DNA from: Micromonospora sp. WMMD1102 | GTDB lineage: Bacteria > Actinomycetota > Actinomycetes > Mycobacteriales > Micromonosporaceae | Assembly (NCBI RefSeq): GCF_029626265.1 | Contig: NZ_JARUBN010000001.1 | Location: 3,844,001-3,908,000, forward strand | DNA: 64,000 nt | Direction: 5' to 3' | Shown: positions 17,947 to 26,743 of the stretch, piece after piece | How positions within the stretch are numbered: the first letter of the stretch is position 1 | Layout: every line of letters starts with the position of its first letter | Notes under the pieces: generated by a model | Databases searched by the model: none | What the model saw: only the letters and a program-made list of their open reading frames with translations | Told to the model about the DNA's origin: nothing | Program-made: the position numbers and the translations under genes

Positions 17947-18687
17947 GTGGTCCCCTCATCCGTCTTGGGACTCGTTGTATTCGTGTTGCTCCTTGCCCCC
18001 GGGCTCGCGTACGTCCTGTGTCACGAACGGGTTGTTCCCACACAGCCGCACTCAGCGTTCCGCGAGACGCTTCGCGTGGTGTTCGTCAGCGTCGGCTGCC
18101 TGATCGTGACCTCTATCGCGTTCGCTGGGATCCGGTCGGTGCTGCCCGAACACACGCTCGACGTTCGAGGGTTGGTGCAGGATCCGACCAGGTTCGCGAG
18201 GGAACACCACGTACAGATCGCCTGGTGGTCCCTCGCGTTCCTGACGGTGGCCACGGCGGTGGGCGTTGCCACCGCGCATTTACAACTGTCAGGGTGGCGG
18301 CTGCAAAGGAGAGGCAACCGCTTCGTGTGGGTCAACCGCACGACCAGGGCTCCCCTCAGCAGCGCCTCGGCCTGGGACAAAGCCATGCACGAGTCGGTAC
18401 CGCACGGCCACAGCGCATACGCGGGTGCCCAACTAGACGACGGCAGCTACATCTCCGGCTACGTCGCCTCCCACAGTCCCATTCCGCAGGAAACCGAGAA
18501 TCGAGACCTACTCCTCGTCGCACCGAAAATGCGGATGAAGGACGGCACCGACAAAGCGCTTCCAGCGGCGATGACCGTCATCTCGTCCCGGCACATCGTC
18601 CGACTCGACGTGACCCACGTGCCGCCACCTAGCCCACAGGGCAACAGACCGTCCACCGCTGAGGACGAGACCCCGGCAACCCCTTGA
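17947..18687 (+). CDS. DUF6338 family membrane protein
   Basis: The 246-residue product has three membrane segments: SVLGLVVFVLLLAPGLAYVL at the N-terminus, VVFVSVGCLIVTSIAFAGI at about 40-60, and WWSLAFLTVATAVGVATA at about 98-115. A cytoplasmic domain follows, with WDKAMHESVPHGHSAYAGAQLDDGSYISGYVASHSP and RDLLLVAPKMRMKDG. This N-terminal anchor and C-terminal strand-rich domain fit DUF6338, whose role is not known. Start is GTG. The tail is rich in P, S and T. Confidence 0.7.
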   Translation: MVPSSVLGLVVFVLLLAPGLAYVLCHERVVPTQPHSAFRETLRVVFVSVGCLIVTSIAFAGIRSVLPEHTLDVRGLVQDPTRFAREHHVQIAWWSLAFLTVATAVGVATAHLQLSGWRLQRRGNRFVWVNRTTRAPLSSASAWDKAMHESVPHGHSAYAGAQLDDGSYISGYVASHSPIPQETENRDLLLVAPKMRMKDGTDKALPAAMTVISSRHIVRLDVTHVPPPSPQGNRPSTAEDETPATP

Positions 18688-18860
18688 CACCGTCGATCGG
18701 ATCGAGGCTTAACAGACATCCGGTGGCTCAGCATCAACCCGCGCCTGACCGCACGTCCCACCCTGCTACACCTCGCGCCAGGTCAGCGCGGACCCGACTT
18801 GCGACCTGAACCAGCTCGGCAGCGCCTCGCGGTGTCCCGTCACGGCGGGCTGGCCCCCGG

Positions 18861-19445
18861 TCAACCGTTGGTACGGCGGTGCAGGTGCGACAGGTCGGGG
18901 TGGTGGTCCGCGCCCGGGTGGGTATCCGGGTCGGCGTGGATGGTCGCGGCGGCCAGTCGAGGCACGGCATGGCTGAGCTGATGCTCCGCGTCGGCGGCGA
19001 TCGCGTGGGCCGCGACCAAACCAGCCGGGCGTCGACGACGAGGTCGGCCTCAGCGTGCAACCGGTGACCCGATCCACCGCATCCGCACTGCGGTCACGTC
19101 CCGGACACCGTCCACGGCGCGGAGCGCGGCCTCGGCCTGGTCGACGATGGCAGGGTCCACCGCGTCCATCAACCGCCGGTAGACCTCGCGGGCGGCGTCC
19201 TTGAGCACGAAGGCGATCGCGACGGCGATGGCCAGGCCGACCACCGGGTCGGCCCATCCCCACCCGACCCACGCCCCGCCGGCCACGGCACAGCGTGTCT
19301 CCTTGACAGGCTTGGCGGACAAGGCCCTCACCCACGCGGCGTCGGTACGTGTCGGGGTTGCGGACAGCAGCGCCGTAACGGCTGCGCTGCCTGTACTCCA
19401 CGGCCCGGGGTCTCCGTCTCGCCCTCTTTCACCGGGCTGGGACAC
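18861..19445 (-). pseudogene. Cation diffusion facilitator (CDF) efflux remnant
   Basis: The remnant lacks the first four membrane helices. It retains GWGWADPVVGLAIAVAIAFVLKDAAREVYRRLMD (helices 5-6 and the start of the cytoplasmic domain) and AIVDQAEAALRAVDGVRDVTAVRMRWIG. The frame then shifts near 19065 to GHRLHAEADLVVDARLV, and it shifts again before a C-terminal ADHHPDLSHLHRRTNG. These are the order and motifs of CDF metal transporters. Truncation and frameshifts show that it is inactive. Confidence 0.7.
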
Positions 19446-20436
19446 CGAGATGGTGCGTTCCCGGCTGGAAGCCGGCAGGTAGGTAGAGCACTTCGATCCC
19501 CAGGATCACCGAGGGTGGTCGGCGACGGTAGTTGTTGAATAACAGCGAGTCGGTCCGGCCCTCGGCGGTGTTACACGATGAGCAGAGAAGGCCGCGAATC
19601 AGCCCGCTTGGATGATCATGGTCCCTCACCAACCTGCCGACAGTATGACCCTGCCCGCAAACCGCGCAGCGGCCTTCGTGCCAACGCTCCAACTCGGCGT
19701 AGACAGTCCGCTGATGCGGCAGTACGTTGGCGTCGACGCTCACCGGGGTAACTCCGGCCGCCACCACAGCGACGTCTGAGGGCATGCCCCACGCCCAGCA
19801 CGCCGGTCGACCTTCGGGTGTGGCCGGGTCAAGGTCAGGTAGACGAGGCTTACACGCACCGCAGAGTCGGCTCTTCACCGCCGCGACGCCGTTCCGCGCC
19901 ATCATCGCGACCACCTCCGACGAGCCGATCTGACACGCTCCACCCGATGCCTGCCCAGCAAGAAAGTCGAGGACTTCTTCCAGGTCGCCACTATGTCCTT
20001 CGAACAGCACCGCAAGGTGTGCAAGTCCTCGGGAAACCGCGGCGGCGCCGGGCGGGGCGGGCGCCGACAAACTCGACCTGTGGATCTTGCCCTTGTTCAG
20101 GAGGTATGGGTATCTATCAGGATCCAGCGGCTGCTGCTCTTCCCTCCACCGCCGGACAGCCTCCTCATGGCGGCGGCGTGCCTCCGGGAAGTGGGACATC
20201 GCCAGATCGCAAGGGCTACAGCAGGCGCTGTCCCACTTCGTTGCCTGAAGAAGATCGTCTCGGATCTCCCGCGCATCTCCCTCGCCGACCGCGACCCTTT
20301 CCAAGATCCAAAGCACTGTTGGGAGGTCGAGAGACCAGGTCTCCTGCCCGCCAAACTGCTTCCAGCAGGTCAGGGTGGAGCCTTCGAGGGAATGGTCACC
20401 GAGACGTACGTCCAACTTAAAGCTGTAACTTTGCAT
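19429..20436 (-). CDS. Endonuclease VII-type HNH protein
   Basis: The start is taken at the ATG at 20436 (GGAAG upstream), giving about 335 residues. The C-terminal ~90 residues hold a recombination endonuclease VII domain: WHEGRCAVCGQ, LVRDHDHPSGLIRGLLCSSCNTAEGR. The CxxC and CxxC zinc knuckles flank the DHDH metal-binding motif. The N-terminal ~240 residues carry more cysteines (CCSPCD, CGACKPRLPD) and no known fold. Phage endonuclease VII resolves branched DNA. Bacterial relatives occur in phage, mobile and restriction-like settings, so this gene may belong to the adjacent mobile island. Confidence 0.65.
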   Translation of the reverse strand: MQSYSFKLDVRLGDHSLEGSTLTCWKQFGGQETWSLDLPTVLWILERVAVGEGDAREIRDDLLQATKWDSACCSPCDLAMSHFPEARRRHEEAVRRWREEQQPLDPDRYPYLLNKGKIHRSSLSAPAPPGAAAVSRGLAHLAVLFEGHSGDLEEVLDFLAGQASGGACQIGSSEVVAMMARNGVAAVKSRLCGACKPRLPDLDPATPEGRPACWAWGMPSDVAVVAAGVTPVSVDANVLPHQRTVYAELERWHEGRCAVCGQGHTVGRLVRDHDHPSGLIRGLLCSSCNTAEGRTDSLLFNNYRRRPPSVILGIEVLYLPAGFQPGTHHLGVPAR

Positions 20437-21135
20437 GGGAACTTCCGCACCGGATCGATAGCCTCCGCAGCGCCAGCAGAGTAGCCAATCGGTCCGACAT
20501 CTCGAAGCGAGATACAAACTTGGAAAGGCTCGTCAAGCCAGTTGTCGGGGTACGGCTTGAAGTGCAGAGCTGCGTACGGGCGGACACCCGACGCCGAGGC
20601 GATCCGTCACTGTGGTGGACACCGGGCCCGTACTCGCCGCATCGGTCGTTGGTCAGCGCCCGTGAAGCCTGCGCCACAGCCGTGTGTCGGTGCGTTGCCA
20701 CAGGCTTTGGGTGCGATGGTCGTGCCCGTCGCCGAGCCCGAGGGTGAGCCTCAGAAGCCCCTGCGGCGGGTGTTCTGGACAACGTTTCAGCTCGACCACC
20801 TGGTAGGCGGTGACGCTCTGGGCGTTGAGCGACTTCAGTCGCTTGAGGGCCTGATCGCGCTTCAGCTTCATCTGCGTGTCTGCCGGGGCGCCCTCGTCAA
20901 GGAGTCCGGGGGTGAGGTGCCATGGCTCGACATGGGGACGAAGCACCTCGTGGACCGCCGGGAGCACGTCGAGGGCGAGGTTGTCGAGGTCCTTTCCCTG
21001 TTGCGGAGGCACCACCAACATGGTGACCTTGATGGGGACGACTAGGGTTTGCAGCATGGGCCGTCTGCCCCGAAACTCCTCCATACTGACGTACAAGGCA
21101 TCGCGGAAGGTCCGCCGATTAGCGCTGCTTTCCGG

Positions 21136-22637
21136 GTGACTACTCAGGTCATCAGTTGATTGCGGGGATCCAGGGTCGGCCCGATGTTAGCTGGACGAGG
21201 GCGTCGTAGAGATTGATGCCGTGTTTGGCGGCGGTGGCGAGATATGAGCGCAGGTGGCAGAACTGCTCCGCGCCGGTCAGGGTGCGCATCGCGCCGGAGA
21301 TTTTCTGCCGGATTTTGACCATGCGGACTTCCCGTTCGGCGGCGTTGTTGTCGAACGGGCAGTGTCCTGGCTGGTGCGCGAATCGGAGGTAGTCGTCGAT
21401 GCGTTCGGTCATCCGGCGGGCCAGCGCGGCCAGTTTCTTGCCGATCGCTGTGGTTTGGCCGGTGTGGTCCTTGACCCCGACCAGAGCGGCGTGGCGGAAC
21501 GAGGCGACCCCCGCGGCCAGAATCTCGGGATCGATGCGATCGTGGCCGGCTGCCACAGCATCGTCCGTGGCCTTCTTGAGGGCCAGCAGGGCGTCGATGC
21601 CTTGCGCGGCCCAGGTTGCCGACGGGTCGAGCTCGGCGGCGGCTACCAGTTCCCGCAGCAGATGGGCGCAGCACAGGGCGTGGGTGGCCTGTGGGTAGCA
21701 GTCATAAGGTGCCCAGGCGTCGTGCACGGCGATCCCGGTGAAAGCGGGCAGGACCCCGCCGGCGTCGATGGCGTCCCGGCCGCGTTTCGGGTGCACGTAG
21801 AGCAGGCTGTACTTACCTGTCGATGCGGAGTGAACCCAGTGCAGTTTGCCTGCGACCCGGAACCCGGTCTCGTCGAAATGCACCAGCGGTGCCGCCGTCA
21901 GCGCGGTGCGGATCGCGGCCAGAAAGTCACCCTCGAGCCGGCGGGCGGCGCGGGCGGTCAACGCCGCGACGCTGCCCTGCGAGATCGGCACCCCGAACAG
22001 ATCCCCGACGGCCTGGGCGACGCGTTTCTGCGCCCCGAACTGCGCGACCAGCAGATACACCACGATCGCGGCCAGCCTCGGCCCGTACTGCACCGGCGCG
22101 TCCACCCCGGCCGGGCCGTCCGCGCAGGTCACCGCACCACACCCGCACCGGCGAATGTTCAGCCGGTGCTCGGTGACCCGGGCTACGACCGAGGGAATCT
22201 CGAACACCTGACGGCGGGTCACCGCGGCCAGCGGCGCGCCGGCCAGCCCGCCGCCGCACCCGCCACACGCGACCGGCTCATGAACAACGGTCTCGTCCGG
22301 GCTCTCGACCTGCCGCAACGTACGACCCGGATGGCCGTCCTGGCCACCCGAGCGGCGCCCGGACCGGCCCCGCAACGACTTCGGCGCGGGCTTGTCCAAC
22401 CCCTGCGCCGAGGGCGGCATGTTCGAGTTCCGCGGAGACTGACCCAGACGACGCCGCAACTCGGCATTCTCCGCTTCCAGGACCGCGATCCGGGCATCCC
22501 GCTCCGCGACGGCCTTCTCCAACGCGACGAGCCGCTCCAGCAACTCCACGATGGACGGCATCTCCGGCACCCGGACATCCTGCCCAACAACCCCGCCAAG
22601 ATCAAACCGGCCCGAACCGACCGACCTGATTAGTTAC
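21136..22637 (-). mobile_element. IS66-family insertion sequence, copy 1
   Basis: The element is 1502 bp. Its ends are imperfect inverted repeats (GTGACTACTCAGG at the left, GTAACTAATCAGG at the right, read inward). It is flanked by the 8-bp duplication CTTTCCGG (21128-21135 and 22638-22645), the size typical of IS66. It encodes one TnpC-type transposase and no tnpA/tnpB accessory genes, as in the short IS66 subgroup. A second copy of identical length lies at 51548-53049. Confidence 0.95.
21152..22570 (-). CDS. IS66 family transposase (copy 1)
   Basis: The 472-residue protein starts with a leucine-zipper-like helix (SIVELLERLVALEKAVAERDARIAVLEAENAELRRRLGQ), then SPRNSNMPPSAQG. A zinc-binding region follows (CGGCGGG, RRCGCGAVTC). 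The DDE catalytic core is VHFDETGFRVAGKLHWVH, AVHDAWAPYDCY, and LLRELVAAAEL with later FDNNAAEREVRMVKIRQKISG. The last is the IS66 C-terminal signature. All parts are intact, so the element is probably active. Its protein is indistinguishable from that of copy 2. Confidence 0.95.
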   Translation of the reverse strand: MPEMPSIVELLERLVALEKAVAERDARIAVLEAENAELRRRLGQSPRNSNMPPSAQGLDKPAPKSLRGRSGRRSGGQDGHPGRTLRQVESPDETVVHEPVACGGCGGGLAGAPLAAVTRRQVFEIPSVVARVTEHRLNIRRCGCGAVTCADGPAGVDAPVQYGPRLAAIVVYLLVAQFGAQKRVAQAVGDLFGVPISQGSVAALTARAARRLEGDFLAAIRTALTAAPLVHFDETGFRVAGKLHWVHSASTGKYSLLYVHPKRGRDAIDAGGVLPAFTGIAVHDAWAPYDCYPQATHALCCAHLLRELVAAAELDPSATWAAQGIDALLALKKATDDAVAAGHDRIDPEILAAGVASFRHAALVGVKDHTGQTTAIGKKLAALARRMTERIDDYLRFAHQPGHCPFDNNAAEREVRMVKIRQKISGAMRTLTGAEQFCHLRSYLATAAKHGINLYDALVQLTSGRPWIPAIN

Positions 22638-23548
22638 CTTTCCGGAAGACCTGGTAACGGCAGCGTCAACGGGAACGACAGCAGGTCCTGCCACCGCTGG
22701 GTTTCGTGCTGCTCGACCAAATCGACCAGCTCGGGCCAACGCCGGGCCCCGCTGCCGTCGCGAGCGCCCGACTGCGAGATCTGGTAGGGCGCGGACGAAA
22801 TCGCGCCATCCACCAGCCGGTCCATCGCGATCAGCAACCGCTTTTGGGCAAGCTCAAGGTTCTGGTAGGTACTCCACGCCAGCAGGGACGCGTTGAACCG
22901 GTCGCGTGCAGGATCACCAGTCGGTCGAGGTACCTCCGTGTCCCACTCCTCACGCGGGTCGATGCGCGGGTAATCGTCTTCCTCGTCCTCCCCAGGCACG
23001 TCCCGGTTCTTGCGGTGCGGCTGTCTAACCCTCGACAACTCGTGGGACACACGCAGGTCCTCCACGGCGTCTCGCAGCGGCTGCGCATGGATGATCGTCT
23101 TGGGGCCCTCGGGCCCGGGCGGCTGCCCGCCTCCTGGCCAAGCCTGATCGAGAGAGACGTGCAGCAGCTTGACCTGACGGTCGTTGCGATACACGAGCGG
23201 CCGTCGATCGGCGCTCAGCACGGCGGTAGGACCGGGCTGTTCAAGGACGTCGAGTGCCCATTTCGCCATCCGGTGAATCACGGGCGGCGTCGGCCGCGTC
23301 GAGACGAACCGGAGTTCCAACGCGACTGGCCCGGTCATCGCTCGGTGTCCTGCCGCTCGCTGTTGTGCGGCCACCTGCCGCTGGAACTCCCAGACCGCTC
23401 GGCGGCCCCGCTCACCTTTACCCTCCGGCTCTCCGTCCACGTCGATTCGCCTGACACGCCGGCGGCGTACGGACGATCGGTACTGCCATGCCTCAGGCGA
23501 AGACCAGAATCCGGAACCGGCCGATGGGCGCATCGTCATCAGGAACAT

Positions 23549-23939
23549 GGTAGAGAAGGCTCGGGCATGAATTCGGGTAGCCGTTGCGGGCCAGTTCGAC
23601 GTTCAGGCGGTTGACCCCGGGCCCTCCGTACGACCCTCTATGGTTAGTGAGAGTACGACCGCGACGTGCTTCGGTTACCGATGACGACACCGACTACGAC
23701 GTAGCGGTCGACGCCGCTTCCGGTCGGTCGATGTGTCGTGATCCATGCGGCTTCGCGGAGGTGTCGAACACCGTCTGGGTGTTTGGTGATATCGAGTACC
23801 GGCAGTTGTCCAAGTGTGGCGTTGGTTCCGGAATAGTCGGCCGCCTGGGTCAGACGCGAGCTCAGAGGTGACTCTGAGTGACCGAGTGGCAGAACCTGGC
23901 TGATCGCCACCTCCGTGAGCAGAACCTGTCGATGGCATC
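23549..23939. other. Intergenic region, no gene seen
   Basis: About 390 bases between the RusA-like gene start and the AbiTii gene. Frames on both strands are short and unconvincing. It should carry two divergent promoters, but none was recognised. Confidence 0.4.
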
Positions 23940-24767
23940 ATGTTGCGCGTGCCCGATCCCACTATGCAGCGTCTCGCTGATATCGAGCGTGCGCTGCTCG
24001 GCGACACCCCGCTCCCAGATTGCCTACGCATGTGCCTCGCTATCGGAGCGGAAGTCCGCTCAGCGCGCCTACGTGAATGGGCTCAGCGCGAGTTGAACGG
24101 CTACCGTGCTGATGACGCCCTGCCGGCATACCGGACGGTCGGCGCGGCATTGCTCGGCGACGTCCACCGCAGCCCGGCCCATGGCCAGCATGAGCGGATC
24201 GCGTTGCACCTGGTCCCTGACGAGGTGCGGAAGATTCTCATCGAGATGGACGGCCGCAGCGAGGTCCGCGACAGCGTCGCCGAGATCGTGGCGATCGTTG
24301 CCAGAGCACACCAGCACAGCCGCGGGCTCATCGTCTTCGACGTGCCTGACGAATCAAGGCTGCGTGCCGCCATCGCGCAGAACGCCGGCCGTCCGGTGTA
24401 CAGCCGCATCTACTGGAGCATCGCCGCTGCGGCCTACGAAGGCCTGCTCGACCGTGTGCGCACCGCGGCCGTCTCGATCGTGATGGAGGTGCGGACGGAA
24501 GCGGGTGAAGCGCAGCAGGAGGCAGACGGCGCTGCTCCCCTGTCGGCGGCTGCCGACCAGGCTGTCGCCCTCCACGTCAGCGGCTCTAACAACCAGATCC
24601 AGGTCAACCAGGCTGGTCGCGGCAATGCCGGTGCGAGTCCCGAATCGCCGGATAGCGAGAACGTGGCCCGGTCGAGCCTAAGATGGACCCGTCGGCAGAC
24701 GCTGTGGACCATCGCCGGGTTCTTCGTCGCACTCATCAGCATCGTGGTCGCGGTCCTGCTCGGGTAG
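23940..24767 (+). CDS. AbiTii-domain protein with C-terminal membrane anchor
   Basis: The 275-residue product opens with the AbiTii pattern: LADIERALLGDTPLPDCLRMCLAIGAEVRSARLREWAQRELNGY, then LPAYRTVGAAL, and about 190 residues of helical domain including AHQHSRGLIVFDVPDESRLRAAI. A glycine/asparagine linker (SGSNNQIQVNQAGRGNAG) leads to a single C-terminal membrane helix (TLWTIAGFFVALISIVVAVLLG). AbiTii is associated with phage abortive infection in lactococci; biochemical activity is not established. Neighbours (NYN nuclease, Hachiman-like operon, integrase scrap) support a defence-island setting. An alternative start is the GTG three codons later. Confidence 0.7.
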   Translation: MLRVPDPTMQRLADIERALLGDTPLPDCLRMCLAIGAEVRSARLREWAQRELNGYRADDALPAYRTVGAALLGDVHRSPAHGQHERIALHLVPDEVRKILIEMDGRSEVRDSVAEIVAIVARAHQHSRGLIVFDVPDESRLRAAIAQNAGRPVYSRIYWSIAAAAYEGLLDRVRTAAVSIVMEVRTEAGEAQQEADGAAPLSAAADQAVALHVSGSNNQIQVNQAGRGNAGASPESPDSENVARSSLRWTRRQTLWTIAGFFVALISIVVAVLLG

Positions 24768-24775
24768 CGTACAGG

Positions 24776-24938
24776 CGGGTAGGCGTACGCGACCTTGAAC
24801 GGCGTCGCGTCCCGAAACGCCGACAGCCAGCCATTTCGACCGAGGCCGCAGATGCGGGCCACCTGGTCGTCGCAGTAGGAGAAGAAGGTGTCCAACTCGC
24901 GCGGGGTGAAGACGCGCTTTGCGGCGTCGGTCTCGTCT
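24776..24938 (-). pseudogene. Tyrosine integrase fragment
   Basis: About 54 residues (AAKRVFTPRELDTFFSYCDD, QVARICGLGRNGWLSAFRDA, FKVAYAY) match the start of the catalytic domain of actinobacterial tyrosine recombinases. In those proteins FKVAYAYGLRRNE would follow with the first catalytic arginine. The match ends abruptly, 9 bases from the AbiTii stop, and a stop codon lies upstream. It is the scar of a lost integrative element. Confidence 0.65.
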
Positions 24939-24965
24939 TCCTAGCGGTTGCCCAGGTGGGACCCG

Positions 24966-26285
24966 TTACGAAGGGCCCTCCGTCCGAATTACCTGCTCGG
25001 TGCTGTTGTCAGGTGGTGCGCCCAGCCAGGCGTGGACCGTCGCGGTCTCATCGTCGGAGAACGTGATGTCCGCTGCGTCAGCGCGGCCGAGAACGTTGCC
25101 GACGAACGCCGCTGCGATCTCGTCGGCTGTCGGTGACGGTTGACGGTGCAATGGGCAGCCGCCGATCGAGGTGCCTCGCGCGACGAACCCGACGGCGTTG
25201 CGGCTAACCGGCAGCCCTTGCTCGTGGAGCCGGTCTCGGACCCAGCTGGTGCACTGGGTCAGGTTGAACCGCTGGGACTGGGCGTACTCGGCGAGTGTCC
25301 GGTAGATCTCCGGCCACCAGGGTTGGGGTATTCGCGGCAGATCGAGCTGGTTTCCCAGGCGCTCGACTGGATCCGGCAGGGTGACGCGTAGCGGTGCGGT
25401 GGTGGCCGCCGGAGCCGGGTGGCGGCTGGTGTCCCAGAGCAGGTGCTGCGACATCCGCAGGTTCGGCAACGCCAGGCTCGCCACGGCGCGGGCGAAGCTA
25501 CCGAAGCCGAACCAGTTGCTGTCGCTGACCGACGGACCGAGCCGCGTCCGCAGCCGAGTAGAGAGCGAGGCCATGTTCAACGGCTCGGTCGCTGTGGTGT
25601 ACTCCTGGGTCACGAGTGACCGTAATGCCTCGTACGCCTCGCTCTGGCCAGAGGCAGGGGCGTCACCCTCGTCCGCGAGGACACGGTCGTCGAACCCAGT
25701 CTCCACCTCGCTGGCGGTTTCGTCATCGAGGTCGACCGACTCGCCCTGCACCAGTGCCAGCAGGTGCTGACTGTCGAGAACCTGGTCGGCGATCGCGGTG
25801 AAGGCGTCGGCCGCATCGGGTGACACGATCATGGTTCGCCGGTCGGAGCGGCGCAGGCGTTGCAGTAGCGGAGTCATGTCGGAGTCGCCGGAGGCGATCA
25901 CGAACTCGTCGTACCGGGTGTCGGCGGACAACGCGTCGACCGCGTCAACGACGATCCGGATGTCAGCCGCGTTCTTCGTGCTGCCGTAGCGAGGGCAGTC
26001 GATCACGTCGAAGCCCGCGCGAACGAACGAGGGCCGGAACTTCGAGAAGTACAACCGCGTCTGCTCCCCACCCTGGTCTGTGCGGTACACCCAGCCCGCG
26101 GGGTTGAGGTAGCAGCGCAGGACCAGCCAGCGCCGCATGCCGTCCGTCGTGGCCGTCGTCGCCAACCGGTGCAGCCATCCCGCCGGATTGTCGGCGAAGT
26201 GAACCGCTACGTCCGGGTCCAACTTGTAGAGGCCGCTGAACACATTGTCGAAGTCGAGGTAGAGCGCCGCCCGAACGTGATTCAC
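24966..26285 (-). CDS. NYN-domain (PIN-like) ribonuclease-type protein
   Basis: About 439 residues from a GTG at 26285. The N-terminal ~170 residues form a NYN domain: AALYLDFDNVFSGLYKLD with the first catalytic aspartates, ADIRIVVDAVDALSAD, EFVIASGDSDMTPLLQRLRRSDRRTMIVS. The GDSD acidic cluster is typical of NYN/LabA nucleases. After an acidic linker, two regions (SLVTQEYTTATEPLNMASLSTRLR with NWFGFGSFARAVASLAL, and WWPEIYRTLAEYAQSQRFNLTQ) look like winged-helix OST-HTH-type RNA-binding modules. NYN proteins cleave RNA. It lies between the AbiTii gene and the Hachiman-like operon, so a defence role is plausible but not shown. Confidence 0.75.
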   Translation of the reverse strand: MNHVRAALYLDFDNVFSGLYKLDPDVAVHFADNPAGWLHRLATTATTDGMRRWLVLRCYLNPAGWVYRTDQGGEQTRLYFSKFRPSFVRAGFDVIDCPRYGSTKNAADIRIVVDAVDALSADTRYDEFVIASGDSDMTPLLQRLRRSDRRTMIVSPDAADAFTAIADQVLDSQHLLALVQGESVDLDDETASEVETGFDDRVLADEGDAPASGQSEAYEALRSLVTQEYTTATEPLNMASLSTRLRTRLGPSVSDSNWFGFGSFARAVASLALPNLRMSQHLLWDTSRHPAPAATTAPLRVTLPDPVERLGNQLDLPRIPQPWWPEIYRTLAEYAQSQRFNLTQCTSWVRDRLHEQGLPVSRNAVGFVARGTSIGGCPLHRQPSPTADEIAAAFVGNVLGRADAADITFSDDETATVHAWLGAPPDNSTEQVIRTEGPS

Positions 26286-26743
26286 AAGCGCAACCTATCA
26301 ACGCTGAGCAAACAAGCGATAGCACATAGTGTCGTGCCGGAGGTTGCCACCCGAAGATTCAGACCTGCCGTACGCCGACTCGGCTGAGGGCCTGCGGCAG
26401 CTCTGCACCGGCTCAAGCTGCGCCTGGGCGCCGTGTCGAGGGTCCATCGCGCCGAACGCAGCAGACCGCTGATCGGTCGCCCGGTTGCCGATGGCCGATA
26501 CCCTCGGCGGTTGTCTTGCTGTGCACGCCAGCCGCCGCCAGCACCACGGGGCCTGGTGTGCGCGGCAAGCCGACGGCCGGCGACCTGGGTGACGGGTGTA
26601 CACATGAACTCGAAGCGGGGAGGGAAGCAGGGTTGGGCGTTGGCGCGGGCAGCGTAATCGACCTCTTAACCGCAGCGCTCGACGAAATCGAGAGGTGCGT
26701 GGTCTTCCACCCAGGTACCACAGCGTCGGAGCCTGTCCGATTG
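26286..26743. other. Intergenic stretch that may hold the severed 5' end of the HamA-like gene
   Basis: Most of the stretch looks non-coding. The last ~100 bases before the IS256-family element read VIDLLTAALDEIERCVVFHPG and TTASEPVRL on the plus strand. That looks like real protein and lies on the correct strand to be the N-terminus of the HamA-like gene that resumes after the element at 28306. Frame continuity could not be proved, because no target duplication was found to mark the exact junction. Confidence 0.35.

Larger units (their letters stand above)
20653..23548 (-). pseudogene. RusA-like resolvase gene split by an IS66 element
   Basis: The N-terminal half (23548 to 22638) has VRRIDVDGEPEGKGERGRR, VALELRFVSTRP, and WALDVLEQPG with a later VYRNDRQVKLLHVSLD. 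These are RusA-type Holliday-junction resolvase features. The C-terminal half (21127 down to 20653) has LYVSMEEFRGRRPMLQTLVVPI and GKDLDNLALDVLPAVHEVL, a DLDN acidic motif of the same type. Between them lies the IS66 element with an 8-bp target duplication. Removing the element and one duplication joins GLPE to SSANRRTFRDALYV in frame and gives one 461-residue protein. The resolvase call is moderate; the interruption is certain. Confidence 0.7.

Noticed and set aside
21254..22633. 459-codon plus-strand frame inside the IS66 element (and its twin at 51666-53045)
   Set aside because: It is antisense to the transposase and has no family features; it is duplicated only because the element is.
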